Of a stretch of 64,000 nucleotides of DNA, positions 1-9,803 are shown in pieces. Numbering within the stretch: the stretch's first letter is position 1; each line of letters starts with the position of its first letter. A model generated the notes under the pieces. That model did not search any database, was not told the DNA's origin, and worked only from the letters and a program-made list of their open reading frames with translations. The position numbers were made by a program, and so were the translations under genes. Source of the DNA: Arthrobacter sp. AZCC_0090 (GTDB taxonomy: Bacteria > Actinomycetota > Actinomycetes > Actinomycetales > Micrococcaceae); assembly GCF_014207375.1 (NCBI RefSeq), contig NZ_JACHEE010000001.1, positions 515,708-579,707 on the forward strand, given 5' to 3'.

Positions 1-678
1 GCGCAGGTCCTGGTCACCGTCCCGGTCCTGTCCCTGCTGGGCGCCACGGACGAACCGGCTATGCTGGACGGCTACGGGCCCATCCCGCCGTCCATCGCCC
101 GCCGCCTGGTCACCGACGGCGCCGACTCCCTCCACCGCGTCCTGACCGACCCCCGTGACGGCGCCCCGCTGGAAATCGGACGCACCAGCTACCGCATCAC
201 CAAGGCCATGCGCCAATGGCTCCGGCTCCGCGACGGCAAATGCCCCCTCCCCGGCTGCAACAACCACTCCCTCGACAACGAAGCAGACCACCTCCTGGCC
301 TGGGCCCACGGAGGCACCACCGGCATCTCCAACCTCGGCCAACCCTGCCCCAAACACCGCCGCCTCAAACACCGGTCCGCATGGAGCCCCACCACGGCCA
401 GCAAGCACAACCCACCAGGGTGGACATCCCCCTCACAACGGCACTACCCCACCGAACACCAGGACTGGGAACCACCCCACTGGCCACCCCACATCCCGAT
501 CACGACCACCGACACACACCCGGACCAAGACCTGCCAGACCTGTCCCCGGACCCCTTCCCCGACTGGCACTCATTCACAGCCGCACATCCATGGCCTGCC
601 GCCGGCACGGACAATCCGCGCCGGCCTGCCCAACTGAAGGACCCCCTCACGGAACGCGGCGCGTTCCAAGGTGCCTGA
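1..678 (+). CDS. DUF222 / HNH endonuclease (13E12 repeat family), 3' part
   Basis: The reading frame is open from the first base, so the start lies outside the window; 225 codons are visible. The diagnostic part is an HNH-type zinc/metal motif: CPLPGC, then ADHLLAWAHGG with the catalytic His, then an Asn and CPKHRRLKH. Members of this family are abundant in Arthrobacter and Mycobacterium, carry an N-terminal DUF222 domain and are thought to be selfish or repeat-like nucleases; their true role is unsettled. The C-terminal tail after the HNH domain is Pro/His/Asp-rich and low in complexity, as is usual in the family. The methionine at base 61 is internal, not a start. Confidence 0.85.
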   Translation, partial: AQVLVTVPVLSLLGATDEPAMLDGYGPIPPSIARRLVTDGADSLHRVLTDPRDGAPLEIGRTSYRITKAMRQWLRLRDGKCPLPGCNNHSLDNEADHLLAWAHGGTTGISNLGQPCPKHRRLKHRSAWSPTTASKHNPPGWTSPSQRHYPTEHQDWEPPHWPPHIPITTTDTHPDQDLPDLSPDPFPDWHSFTAAHPWPAAGTDNPRRPAQLKDPLTERGAFQGA

Positions 679-718
679 AGATGAACTCCTGACAATGGTG
701 CGACCAGTACTCGCAGCT

Positions 719-1294
719 TCAATCCGTTTCGTCGGGAGTATTGGGAGCGACGTCTGGCTCGAGGCCGTTGTCTCTCAGATACCTCAGCGCACGCTCGATG
801 GCGTCGATCTTCCGCTTCAGGTCCTTGATTGCCGGTGCCGACTCGTCGGAGAACTCGTCGAGCCGCTCATGTTCACGCCGCACCTCGATCTCGGTCTCAA
901 CCAGGTTTCTCCACGCGGCCCGATCTTGATCGAGGTGTTGCCGTTGCCGCAGAATTGCCACTGTCAGTTGGCGAGTAACGACAGCTTCGAGAGTTTCAAC
1001 ACTGGTTTCTGGGCTGGCAAGGCTGAAGGCGATGCCGCCGCCACCCGCAGTGATGAGGGTTCCCGCTGTCAAGAGGCCCCCGACCATACCGCCGGGCCCA
1101 AAGGTGGCCAGTGCGCTGGTGATCGCTGCAGCTCCGGCAAGACCGGCGCCCGCAGCAAGCGCTAGGCCGCCAGTAGCCACGACAATCGCCGCCGCGCCGG
1201 CACCCAGTGCGCCCCATTTGATCCAGTTCACTCCTCGGCCGCCGCTGAGTGCCTCCTGCGCACGTTTGGCGGCCGTGAATACATCGGCGCCATA
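719..1294 (-). pseudogene. Glycine/alanine-rich membrane-active protein, 5'-truncated
   Basis: An open minus-strand frame of about 190 codons. A GTG at 1231 could start a 170-residue product, but protein-like coding continues upstream of it in the same frame (ADVFTAAKRAQEAL) until about 1294, where it collides with the opposite-strand YhcG gene. The start is therefore probably lost. The visible part has a long Gly/Ala hydrophobic stretch (first about 85 residues after the GTG, suited to two or more membrane helices), then a charged, probably coiled-coil tail ending at the stop. I do not recognise the family. It shares its broken end with the neighbouring nuclease pseudogene, which suggests one deletion removed both 5' ends. 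Confidence 0.45.
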
Positions 1295-2201
1295 CTGCAG
1301 GAAGGCTGGAGATCCAAAGTGGTCATTCGGCTATCGGCCAATCTTCGCGAGCGCTTTCCCGAGGCTCGGGGTTTCTCGCCCCGCAACCTGCGCTACATGA
1401 AGGCATTTGCTGCCGCGTGGCCGGACATCTCAATGTTGCAGACGGCGTCTGCAACATTGAGGCAGAGCCACCATGTGCTGCTGCAGGAAAAGCTCAATGA
1501 CCCGGGGACCAGGCTGTGGTACATGGCTGCCGCCGTCGAAGAAGGTTGGTCCCACAACGTCCTGGTCTACCAGATCGACACCCGGCTGCACGAACGTCCC
1601 GGCAAGGCGATAAGCAACTTCCGGGCGACCTTGCCGCCGTCGGATTCAGATCTTGCGCAGCAGTCTTTCAAGGACCCGTATGTCTTCGACTTTGTCGCCA
1701 TGACGGGCAAACGGAACGAGCGCGAGCTCGAAGGCCAGCTGGTCCTGCACGTTGAAAAGTTCCTGCTGGAACTCGGCCAGGGCTTCGCCTTCGTGGGCCG
1801 GCAGGTCCGGCTAACCATCGGCGAGGACGAGTTCTTTGCGGATCTGCTGTTTTACAACTTCAAACTGCGCTGCTTCGTGGTGGTAGAACTCAAGGCCACA
1901 GCGTTCAAGCCCGAACCTTGGCCAAATCAATATGTACATGTCTGCCGTGGACGATCTTCTGGCCCACGCGGAGGACAAGCCGACCATCGGCTTGCTGCTC
2001 TGCAAAACTAAGAACAACGTCGTAGCCGAATACTCTCTCCGTGGCTTCGCCAAACCGATCGGCATTGCCGAATGGGAGGCCGAGATTGTCAAATCGCTAC
2101 CCGAAGAGTTTGCCTCCACACTACCCAGCATCAGCGAACTCGAAGCCGAGCTTTCGCAAAACATCACCACCGAAACGGTCAACCAGGGGGAATCACCGTG
2201 A
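1268..2201 (+). pseudogene. YhcG-type PD-(D/E)XK nuclease (DUF1016), truncated and frameshifted
   Basis: The frame from about 1268 reads as a DUF1016/YhcG protein: the N-terminal helical part (GWRSKVVIRLSANLRERFP, FSPRNLRYMKAFAAAWPD) followed by the PD-(D/E)XK nuclease core (GEDEFFADLLFYN and VVVELKA supply the Asp and Glu-x-Lys). The first about 30 residues of the family are missing. At about 1918-1924 the frame breaks: the continuation (GQINMYMSAVDDLLAH, then IGLLLCKTKNNVVAEY) lies in the next frame and ends at 2201. Spacing fits a 2-base deletion near GAACCTTGGCC. YhcG proteins are often linked to restriction-modification and mobile loci. A GTG overlapping the stop (2198) could begin about 60 further codons that I do not recognise. 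Confidence 0.85.
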
Positions 2202-2359
2202 CGTCAATCCCAGCAGTTAAACCCGTCCTCGGTCTTCTGCCACTCGCAGTAGCCCTCCGCCGGACCAGCGCCCGGCGTTTGACGGCAGTCTTGCGGAACG
2301 AAGGCTTGTCCGCCCGTGGAGCCGAAGTGTCGGTAACCCCCGCTGGACCTCGGCCGGGC
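2202..2359. other. Unassigned gap between two pseudogenes
   Basis: An open plus frame starts at a GTG that overlaps the YhcG stop (GTGA at 2198) and runs to 2380, which would be typical of a downstream operon partner, but the product (about 60 residues, Arg/Ala/Leu-rich) matches nothing I recognise and overlaps the 3' end of the opposite-strand DUF4209 gene. It may be a remnant or noise. Confidence 0.25.
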
Positions 2360-3658
2360 TCATGCACGGGACGCTCTTGATCCGCACGAAAAATGAGGTA
2401 CTCCCTCGCGCGCGTTCTGATGTTGCGAACGATGAGCAAGGGACTGCATCAACTGTTGATTTAACAAACGGCTCAAGAAAAGGTCCAAGGGTGCGACCAA
2501 AGCCCGAACGCCCTCCCATTGTGGGCCGACACGGTTTGCCTTAAGCGTGAGCTGTTCAGGACGCCTCCGCTTCAGCCTCGCTGCCCTTTGCGCCGTCATC
2601 ATCTGACGGTTTTTTGAACGAGTCCAAAACGGAACGAGCACGAGGTAAAGGGCCAACCACCAAATGTAGACCCCAGCGGCACCGTTGGCGGAACTGGAAT
2701 CGCAGAGGCGATGCAGTAGGTCGTTGCGTAGGTTCGAACCCCTAGGGTCTACAAGCGTTGCTCGGAACGCAAATTCAATGTCCTCATCGAACACGCCATG
2801 CTCCTTCGCCAAGTCCAGCAATGGGCCGAAAGTCTTCTCCGCTTCGGTCCCATCCGGGTCAATCGATGTCGTGGCTACCTCACGAGACTTGAGGTGGAAG
2901 CAGATGAGATTTTCAATTTGGGGAATCAGCAGGTGGCTACTCGTAACGAAATCCCAGTCAAACCCCGCAGCATGGCCCAGGGCAAAGATCGCTTCGCGTC
3001 CTGGGGGAACAGCAGGTGATCGCCTAGCAAGCTCATCCAGTAGCTCTTTGCGGATCCAGTCCTCCTCGGAAATAGACCTAAGAGCCGGGGCTATGGCTCT
3101 CTGAACGAGGCTTCCAATAAACATCTGGTGGCTGGTGACTACATGAGAAGCTACGACGTGTTCCGCGGAAGAGGTCGCAAGGGCAGGAACTTTGTACGCG
3201 ACGCGACCACCACTTGTGATGGTGGATCTTCCGAATATGTCAGCAATGGAACCCTTTGCCACGCGTTCATTTTGCAGGTCTGCGAGCTGCTGCACCGAAG
3301 GAATCGGTGCCACGCTAATTAACCCAATATGGGCTGACATCGTGTCCTTGCCTTGAACACTGGCCTCGGCAGTTCGGGCAATGTCACTTAGGTCGATGGA
3401 CCCGCTTTCGATAAGTTCGAATTCCTCGGTTGCACGAAGGGAATACTCACGATGTAACCCGCGAATTTCAGCCAGCCTCGCTTCCAGACCCCGCTCTTCG
3501 CGATACTTGTGTGAGGTTCCTCTCTAGAGCTGGATGGCAGACTCAAGGTGGTAGGCCGCCACCATGAAACTTGGGTTATCTCCGCCGGCGCGTTCACCGC
3601 TTTCCGTGACTGCAGCCTCCTGCTCTTGCTCAGATACCGCGAAATTGCTCAGTTACGT
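2360..3658 (-). pseudogene. DUF4209-domain protein (HEPN-like), broken by an in-frame amber codon
   Basis: The C-terminal 326 residues (ATG at 3340) contain the DUF4209 signature: IENLICFHLKSREV, TTSIDPDGTEAEKTFG, and LRNDLLHRLCD in place of the usual RNxxAHG. The same frame continues upstream of 3340 with family-like sequence (KYREERGLEARLAEIRGLH, ESGSIDLSDIA), reaches a TAG at 3524-3526, and beyond it still reads like the family (MVAAYHLESAIQL) to a stop near 3655. So the gene carries a nonsense codon and has lost its N-terminal half; intact relatives are about 600 residues. The R-x4-H arrangement in the LRNDLLH segment resembles the HEPN ribonuclease motif, a family-level inference. It borders another decayed nuclease, compatible with an old defence or mobile locus. 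Confidence 0.75.
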
Positions 3659-3675
3659 CGGAGTCTCACACCGAT

Positions 3676-4659
<984 letters not shown>

Positions 4660-4686
4660 TTAACGTATGTGTTCTTTAAGGTAAGC

Positions 4687-4718
4687 GTACGACGCCGGGC
4701 GCTCACCCGGCGTCGTAC
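4687..4718. repeat. Perfect 13-bp hairpin in the nrdE-nrdF gap
   Basis: Arms GTACGACGCCGGG (4687-4699) and CCCGGCGTCGTAC (4706-4718) are fully complementary with a 6-base loop. The minus-strand sequence that follows is not U-rich, so it is a poor intrinsic terminator. It may be a processing or stabilising stem that tunes nrdF relative to nrdE, or an attenuator. Confidence 0.7.
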
Positions 4719-4768
4719 TCTTCAGTTTTGAGGCGCGGCGGCTGCCGCAAATAAACAACCGTTATCGG

Positions 4769-6958
4769 TTACAACATGCAGGAAACGCAGCCCTCAACCT
4801 CAGTCCCCTCCAGCGCGAGCTGGCGGAGGCGGATGTAGTAGAGCGTCTTGATGCCCTTGCGCCATGCGTAGATCTGAGCCTTGTTGATGTCACGCGTGGT
4901 GGCGGTGTCCTTGAAGAACAGCGTCAGAGACAAGCCCTGGTCCACGTGCTGCGTGGCGGCGGCGTACGTGTCGATGATCTTCTCGTAGCCGATCTCGTAC
5001 GCGTCCTGGTAGTACTCCAGGTTGTCGTTGTCGAGGTACGGAGCCGGGTAGTAGACGCGGCCGATCTTGCCTTCCTTGCGGATTTCGATCTTGGCGGCCA
5101 CCGGGTGGATCGACGACGTCGAGTTGTTGATGTAGCTGATGGAACCCGTGGGCGGGACGGCCTGCAGGTTCTGGTTGTAGATGCCGTGCTCCATGACGGA
5201 AGCCTTCAACTCACGCCAGTCATCCTGGGTGGGGATGTGGATGCCGGCGAAGAGCTCGCGCACGCGCTCGGTCTCCGGGGTCCACTCCTGCTCGGCGTAC
5301 TTATCGAAGAACTCGCCACTCGCGTAGGTGGAGTTCTCAAAGCCGCCGAAGGGCTGGCCGGTCTCGATGGCCAGCTTGTTCGAGGCACGGAGGGCGTGGA
5401 ACAGCACCGTGTAGAAGTAGATGTTGGTGAAGTCCAGGCCCTCTTCGGAACCGTAGTGGACGTGCTCACGGGCAAGGTAGCCGTGCAGGTTCATCTGGCC
5501 GAGGCCGATGGCGTGGCTCTGGGCATTGCCCTGCGCGATGGAAGGAACCGAGTTGATGTAGGACATGTCCGACACCGCGCTGAGGGCACGGATGGACGTC
5601 TCGATCGACAGGCCGAAGTCCGGGGAATCCATGGTCTTGGCGATGTTCATCGAACCAAGGTTGCAGGAGATGTCCTTGCCAACCGTCTCGTAGCTGAGAT
5701 CCTCGGCGTAGATGGACGGCGTGGAAACCTGGAGGATCTCCGAGCACAGGTTGCTCATGGTGATCTTGCCGGCGATCGGGTTGGCCCGGTTCACGGTGTC
5801 CTCGAACATGATGTACGGGTAGCCGGACTCGAACTGGATCTCCGCGAGGGTCTGGAAGAACTCGCGGGCGCTGATCTTGGTCTTCTTGATCCGGGAGTCG
5901 TCCACCATCTCGTAATACTTCTCAGTGACCGAGATGTCAGAGAACGGGACGCCGTAGACCCGTTCGACGTCGTACGGGGAGAAGAGGTACATGTCCTCGT
6001 TCTTCTTGGCCAGCTCGAACGTGATGTCCGGGACCACGACGCCGAGGGACAGCGTCTTGATGCGGATCTTCTCGTCGGCGTTTTCCCGCTTGGTGTCCAG
6101 GAAGCGGTAGATGTCCGGGTGGTGGGCGTGCAGGTACACGGCACCCGCACCCTGGCGGGCACCGAGCTGGTTGGCGTAGGAGAAGCTGTCTTCGAGGAGC
6201 TTCATGACCGGGATGACGCCGGAAGATTGGTTCTCGATCTGCTTGATCGGGGCGCCGTGCTCGCGGATGTTGGTCAGCGAGAGGGCTACGCCGCCGCCGC
6301 GCTTGGACAACTGCAGCGCCGAGTTGATGCCGCGGGCGATCGACTCCATGTTGTCTTCGATGCGCAGCAGGAAGCAGGAGACCAGCTCGCCGCGCTGGGC
6401 CTTGCCGGCGTTGAGGAACGTGGGCGTGGCCGGCTGGAAGCGGCCGTCGATGATTTCGTCGACGAGGCGGCTGGCAAGTTCTTCGTTGCCGCGGGCAAGG
6501 TGCAGGGCAACCATGCAGACGCGGTCCTCGTAGCGCTCCAGGAAACGCTTGCCGTCGAAGGTCTTGAGCGTGTAGGAGGTGTAGAACTTGAAGGCGCCGA
6601 GGAAGGTCTCGAAGCGGAACTTCTTCTTGTAGGCGCGGTTGAAGAGGTCGCGGATGAAGTTCATCGTGTACTGGTCGAGGGTCTCGCGCTCGTAGTACTG
6701 GTTCTTGACCAGGTAGTCCAGCTTCTCTTCCAGGTCATGGAAGAAGACGGTGTTGTTGTTCACGTGCTGCAGGAAGTACTGGTGCGCGGCCTCGCGGTCG
6801 GCTTCGAACTGGATCTCCCCGTTCGGACCGTAGAGGTTCAACATGGCGTTGAGCTCATGGTAGCCAAGGCCCTTATAGGCCTCCGGCAATGGCTTCTTGA
6901 CCTTGGCGGTGTCCACAGCGCCCTTGGTTACTTCTGTGTCTGCGACAGTCGTGTCCAA
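4769..6958 (-). CDS. nrdE: Class Ib ribonucleotide reductase, alpha subunit NrdE
   Basis: Catalytic subunit that reduces NDPs to dNDPs. The 729-residue product contains the redox cysteine region ([13 protein letters not shown]), the active-site segment [10 protein letters not shown], the NLGSMNIAK region and the C-terminal CVSCML shuttle cysteines reduced by NrdH. No N-terminal ATP cone is seen, as expected for class Ib. The ATG at 6958 lies inside the end of nrdI (31-base overlap), so the two are translationally coupled. The radical-transfer tyrosine pair near the C-terminus (LYYIRLRQ) is present. Confidence 0.97.
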   Translation of the reverse strand: MDTTVADTEVTKGAVDTAKVKKPLPEAYKGLGYHELNAMLNLYGPNGEIQFEADREAAHQYFLQHVNNNTVFFHDLEEKLDYLVKNQYYERETLDQYTMNFIRDLFNRAYKKKFRFETFLGAFKFYTSYTLKTFDGKRFLERYEDRVCMVALHLARGNEELASRLVDEIIDGRFQPATPTFLNAGKAQRGELVSCFLLRIEDNMESIARGINSALQLSKRGGGVALSLTNIREHGAPIKQIENQSSGVIPVMKLLEDSFSYANQLGARQGAGAVYLHAHHPDIYRFLDTKRENADEKIRIKTLSLGVVVPDITFELAKKNEDMYLFSPYDVERVYGVPFSDISVTEKYYEMVDDSRIKKTKISAREFFQTLAEIQFESGYPYIMFEDTVNRANPIAGKITMSNLCSEILQVSTPSIYAEDLSYETVGKDISCNLGSMNIAKTMDSPDFGLSIETSIRALSAVSDMSYINSVPSIAQGNAQSHAIGLGQMNLHGYLAREHVHYGSEEGLDFTNIYFYTVLFHALRASNKLAIETGQPFGGFENSTYASGEFFDKYAEQEWTPETERVRELFAGIHIPTQDDWRELKASVMEHGIYNQNLQAVPPTGSISYINNSTSSIHPVAAKIEIRKEGKIGRVYYPAPYLDNDNLEYYQDAYEIGYEKIIDTYAAATQHVDQGLSLTLFFKDTATTRDINKAQIYAWRKGIKTLYYIRLRQLALEGTEVEGCVSCML

Positions 6959-7407
6959 AACTTTTCCAATCCTTGATTGACCCGGTCAACATCTTCCGGA
7001 GTCCCCATGAGTTCGAATCGATAAAGAAGCGGAACCCGGCATTTGGTGGCGATGATGTCTCCCGCCATGCAGTAGTTTTCCGCGAAGTTGGTGTTTCCTG
7101 CTCCGATGACGCCGCGGATCAGTTCCCTGTTCTGCGGGTTGTTCAGAAACCTGATGACTTGCTTGGGCACCGATCCTTCGCCATTCGTACCGCCATACGT
7201 AGGCAGCACAAGGACGAAAGGTTCCAGCGCGAGCAGCGGCGCGTCCTTGGCATGGAGCGGGATGCGTGCCGCGTCGACGCCGAGCTTCTGGACGAAGCGC
7301 TTGGTGTTCTCAGATGTGGAGGAAAAGTAGATGAGGTGACTCCGCGTGCTGACAGCTTCAGCCGCTACTTGTGCAGGTGCTGTTGCCAGCGCTGCCATGG
7401 GAGTCAC
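6928..7407 (-). CDS. nrdI: NrdI flavodoxin-like RNR activator
   Basis: Supplies oxidant to assemble the manganese-tyrosyl cofactor of NrdF. The 159-residue product shows the flavodoxin phosphate loop ([16 protein letters not shown]), the [16 protein letters not shown] segment and the [12 protein letters not shown] segment that forms the FMN pocket in NrdI proteins. A short variable N-terminal extension (about 20 residues, Ala-rich) precedes the core, so the real start may be slightly downstream of 7407. It sits between nrdH and nrdE in the usual order and overlaps nrdE. Confidence 0.96.
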   Translation of the reverse strand: MTPMAALATAPAQVAAEAVSTRSHLIYFSSTSENTKRFVQKLGVDAARIPLHAKDAPLLALEPFVLVLPTYGGTNGEGSVPKQVIRFLNNPQNRELIRGVIGAGNTNFAENYCMAGDIIATKCRVPLLYRFELMGTPEDVDRVNQGLEKFWTRLSQTQK

Positions 7408-7455
7408 CTCGACTACATTGGAATACTTTGTTGTTGTGGCGAAGGACCGGAAGAC

Positions 7456-7698
7456 CTAGGCCACGGAAGCGGCAGCCAGTGCCAGCTCTTCGATCTTGTC
7501 CGGACGGAATCCTGACCAGTGATCCTGCTCGGTCACCACGACGGGAGCCTGCATGTATCCAAGGGCCTTCAGGCGCTCAAGGGCCTCGGCATCCTGGGAG
7601 ATGTCGACACTCTGGTAGGCGATGCCCTTCTTGTCGAGTGCACGGTAGGTTGCGTTGCACTGAACACAGGCCGGCTTCGTGTAAACCGTTACAGTCAT
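7456..7698 (-). CDS. nrdH: NrdH glutaredoxin-like redoxin
   Basis: Electron donor for NrdE. Starting at the ATG at 7698 gives 80 residues, the usual length, beginning MTVTVYTKPACVQC; the redox motif is CVQC, and the GYMQAPVVV segment carries the cis-proline-like turn region with WSGFRPDKIEEL following. The frame stays open upstream for another 46 codons, but that extension is Arg/Gly-rich and unlike the family, and a GGGGACAGGG purine stretch sits just before 7698. First gene of the nrdHIEF operon, so the regulatory region lies in 7699-8190. Confidence 0.95.
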   Translation of the reverse strand: MTVTVYTKPACVQCNATYRALDKKGIAYQSVDISQDAEALERLKALGYMQAPVVVTEQDHWSGFRPDKIEELALAAASVA

Positions 7699-7849
7699 GG
7701 TCCCTGTCCCCTTTGTTGAAGTCTTTGCTCTTCGTATTGGCAGGCCCCGACCGGAACTGATTCCTCCGATACTGGCCCGCTGGCCGCCAAGGCGGCCAAA
7801 CGCTCTATTCATGTCTTGTGCTGGTTTCCCGCTCAATCCGTAAATCGAT

Positions 7850-7861
7850 ACTACATGTAGT
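7850..7861. promoter_or_regulatory. Candidate NrdR operator upstream of nrdH
   Basis: ACTACATGTAGT is a perfect 12-bp palindrome lying about 150 bases upstream of the nrdH start. It resembles the core of actinobacterial NrdR boxes, which normally come as two copies about 31 bp apart. I see no convincing second copy at that spacing; a weak related sequence occurs around 7891-7908. Confidence 0.45.
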
Positions 7862-8192
7862 GCAAGCGCCTCAGCGGAACCCCAAGATGATGTATTACAA
7901 GTATGTCATTTTACGCACCGGTAGTCCACAGGCAAAGGGGGTAAAAATGTCCGTGAATCCGCCAAATCCGGAGACGTAATCCACACCCTGTGGACTACTT
8001 AGCCACATTTAATCGTCAGCGTGTCGCGTGGATCCCGGCGTGTCGCAGGATCCTGCAAACCCTGTTTCGTGAGTCGCCCGCCACACTCCAGGGGGCTCAC
8101 CAGACACATCAACAGCAGGAGCGGAGACCGAATTCACACGGCTATGCTGGCTGGGCACGGATTTCGGCCGGCACCAAGCCTAAGGATCACCG
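7862..8192. other. Divergent intergenic region nrdH / LysR
   Basis: About 330 bases without a recognisable gene. It must hold the plus-strand promoter of the LysR gene and part of the nrd promoter region. A short AT-richer stretch lies at 7890-7915. No RNA gene or riboswitch was recognised. Confidence 0.4.
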
Positions 8193-9170
8193 ATGGTCAA
8201 CCTTCTCCACCTCCGGACGCTGCTTGAGGTCACGCGGCTCGGCTCTTTCGCGGCTGCCGCCACTCGGCTCGGTTACACCGCCTCGGCCGTATCCCAACAG
8301 ATGTCAGCGCTGGAACGGGACACAGGCGTCGAACTCTTCCACCGTTCCGCGCGCAGCGTTGTTCCCACCGAAGCCGCCCTCACCATGGTGCGCCATGCGT
8401 CGAAGGTGCTCACCGACGTCGAAACCTTGCTCGCGGCCGCCTCAAGGAGCACGGACTCCCCCGCGCAGGAGCTCCGGTTGGGCATCTTCCCGAGCCTGGC
8501 CACGTACGTACTACCGGACATCCTGCGGAACCCGCGGTGGAACAAACTGGGGATTGAACTCCGCGTGTGGGTGGCTGAACCTTCCCAAACCATCCAAGGA
8601 CTGCGCAGCGGCGGCGAACTGGATCTCGCGCTGGTGTATCAGGTGGGCCAGTCCGGGCTCGCGTGGCCGCACACCTTGGAACGGCAATGGATCGGCGACG
8701 ACGACTTCCGGGTGGTGCTCCCCGCGTCCTGGGGAATTCGGGAGGACGCCGAAATGCAGGCCTCGCAGCTCTCCGACATGCCATGGATCATCCATCACCC
8801 GGGCACCAGCGACGCCGTCGTGATCGAGCGGCTGTTTGCCAGCTGCAATCTGCACCCGCGCGTCGTCGCCTACAGCGATGACTTCCACGCGAGCCTCGAG
8901 ATGGCCGCCGCGGGGCTCGGTGCCGCGCTGGTGCCGGAACTGGCGCTGCGGCACCGGCCGCACGGCGTCGTGGTCCTGGACGTCCCGGACATCCGCCTGG
9001 CCCGCAACGTGTTCGCACTGCTCATCAACGAGAAGCGCACCGCACAAGTGCAACTCTTCACGGAACTGCTGGCCGACACGCTTCGCGGGAGCCCGGCGGC
9101 AGTCCGGGCCGGCGGCCCCGCGGTGATGCCCAAAACGACGCAAAAGTCAACGCCCAAACCACGGACTTGA
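8193..9170 (+). CDS. LysR-family transcriptional regulator
   Basis: A 325-residue LTTR. Residues 1-60 form the winged HTH (LLHLRTLLEVTRLGSFAAAA, then YTASAVSQQMSALERDTGVE, and LFHRSARSVVPT), followed by a linker helix and a substrate-binding domain (LRLGIFPSLATYVLP onward). The C-terminus has a basic, Thr/Lys/Pro-rich tail. There is no obvious divergent metabolic partner: nrdH faces away upstream and a DUF2004 gene follows in the same direction after 51 bases. The effector cannot be inferred from the sequence. Confidence 0.92.
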   Translation: MVNLLHLRTLLEVTRLGSFAAAATRLGYTASAVSQQMSALERDTGVELFHRSARSVVPTEAALTMVRHASKVLTDVETLLAAASRSTDSPAQELRLGIFPSLATYVLPDILRNPRWNKLGIELRVWVAEPSQTIQGLRSGGELDLALVYQVGQSGLAWPHTLERQWIGDDDFRVVLPASWGIREDAEMQASQLSDMPWIIHHPGTSDAVVIERLFASCNLHPRVVAYSDDFHASLEMAAAGLGAALVPELALRHRPHGVVVLDVPDIRLARNVFALLINEKRTAQVQLFTELLADTLRGSPAAVRAGGPAVMPKTTQKSTPKPRT

Positions 9171-9221
9171 AATCTTTCAGGATGCTGGAACACGCCGCTT
9201 GTTTGGGGCTATCTTGAAGAC

Positions 9222-9728
9222 ATGAGCAAGGTAGCGAGCAAACATTTTGGGGAAATCGAGCTCAACCACGGGCGGGAACACTGCTACGTGGCTTCTCACG
9301 AGCTCGCAGGAAATCCCCTCGAACTGGACCTGAACGTCGCGGCGCACGACCACTTCGACGAGAAGGCCCTCCACAAGGTGGACTACCGCCTGGGCTACCT
9401 CCCTGAGTTAGTGGACCAGGTCCGGGACATGATTGCCGAGGAGCTGGACCAGGACGGCACCAACTCCCAGCAGTTCCTCCACTTCCACTCCACGCAGCTC
9501 AAGGAAGAGCAGCTGGAGGCAGTGTTCGGCGTCCGGGAGAAGGCCCAGCTCACCAAGGACGTCTTCCTCAAGGCCCTCAAGCTTGGCCATGTGGCGATTT
9601 ACCCGGGCCAGCCGGAGCGCTACTTCGTCCTCGATTTCACCTTGGGCTCGCACTTCACCGACGAGCTCCTGGTGGTCGCTGCGGACGAGGACGGCGTGGT
9701 GGACGACGAAATCCTCTGGGAGTCCTGA
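9222..9728 (+). CDS. DUF2004 domain protein
   Basis: A 168-residue soluble acidic protein, recognised as DUF2004 from its opening (KHFGEIELN), the ELDLNVAAHDHFDEKALHKV region and the C-terminal YFVLDFTLGSHFTDELLVV strand pair. No catalytic motif is visible and the function of the family is unknown. It ends 17 bases before a strong hairpin that also faces metE, so it is probably monocistronic or cotranscribed only with the LysR gene. Confidence 0.75.
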   Translation: MSKVASKHFGEIELNHGREHCYVASHELAGNPLELDLNVAAHDHFDEKALHKVDYRLGYLPELVDQVRDMIAEELDQDGTNSQQFLHFHSTQLKEEQLEAVFGVREKAQLTKDVFLKALKLGHVAIYPGQPERYFVLDFTLGSHFTDELLVVAADEDGVVDDEILWES

Positions 9729-9744
9729 CACAGGAGAAAAGGGT

Positions 9745-9787
9745 ACGACGGCGGCCGGTCACCTTTCGAGGTGACCGGCCGCGTCGT
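9745..9787. terminator. Bidirectional hairpin between DUF2004 gene and metE
   Basis: Arms ACGACGGCGGCCGGTCACC (9745-9763) and its partner (9770-9787) pair with one bulge around a TTTCGA loop. It lies between convergent genes and is followed by short T-runs on the plus strand, fitting a two-way terminator. Confidence 0.8.
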
Positions 9788-9803
9788 TTGTACTACGTGA
9801 GCG

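Noticed and set aside
4946..6976. 676-codon open frame opposite nrdE
   Set aside because: Antisense frames of this length are common in high-GC genes; it follows the codon positions of nrdE and has Val/Asp/Gly-repetitive composition with no domain.
7885..7915. Second NrdR box
   Set aside because: The sequence around 7891-7908 matches the consensus poorly and lies about 43 bp from the clear palindrome, not about 31 bp.
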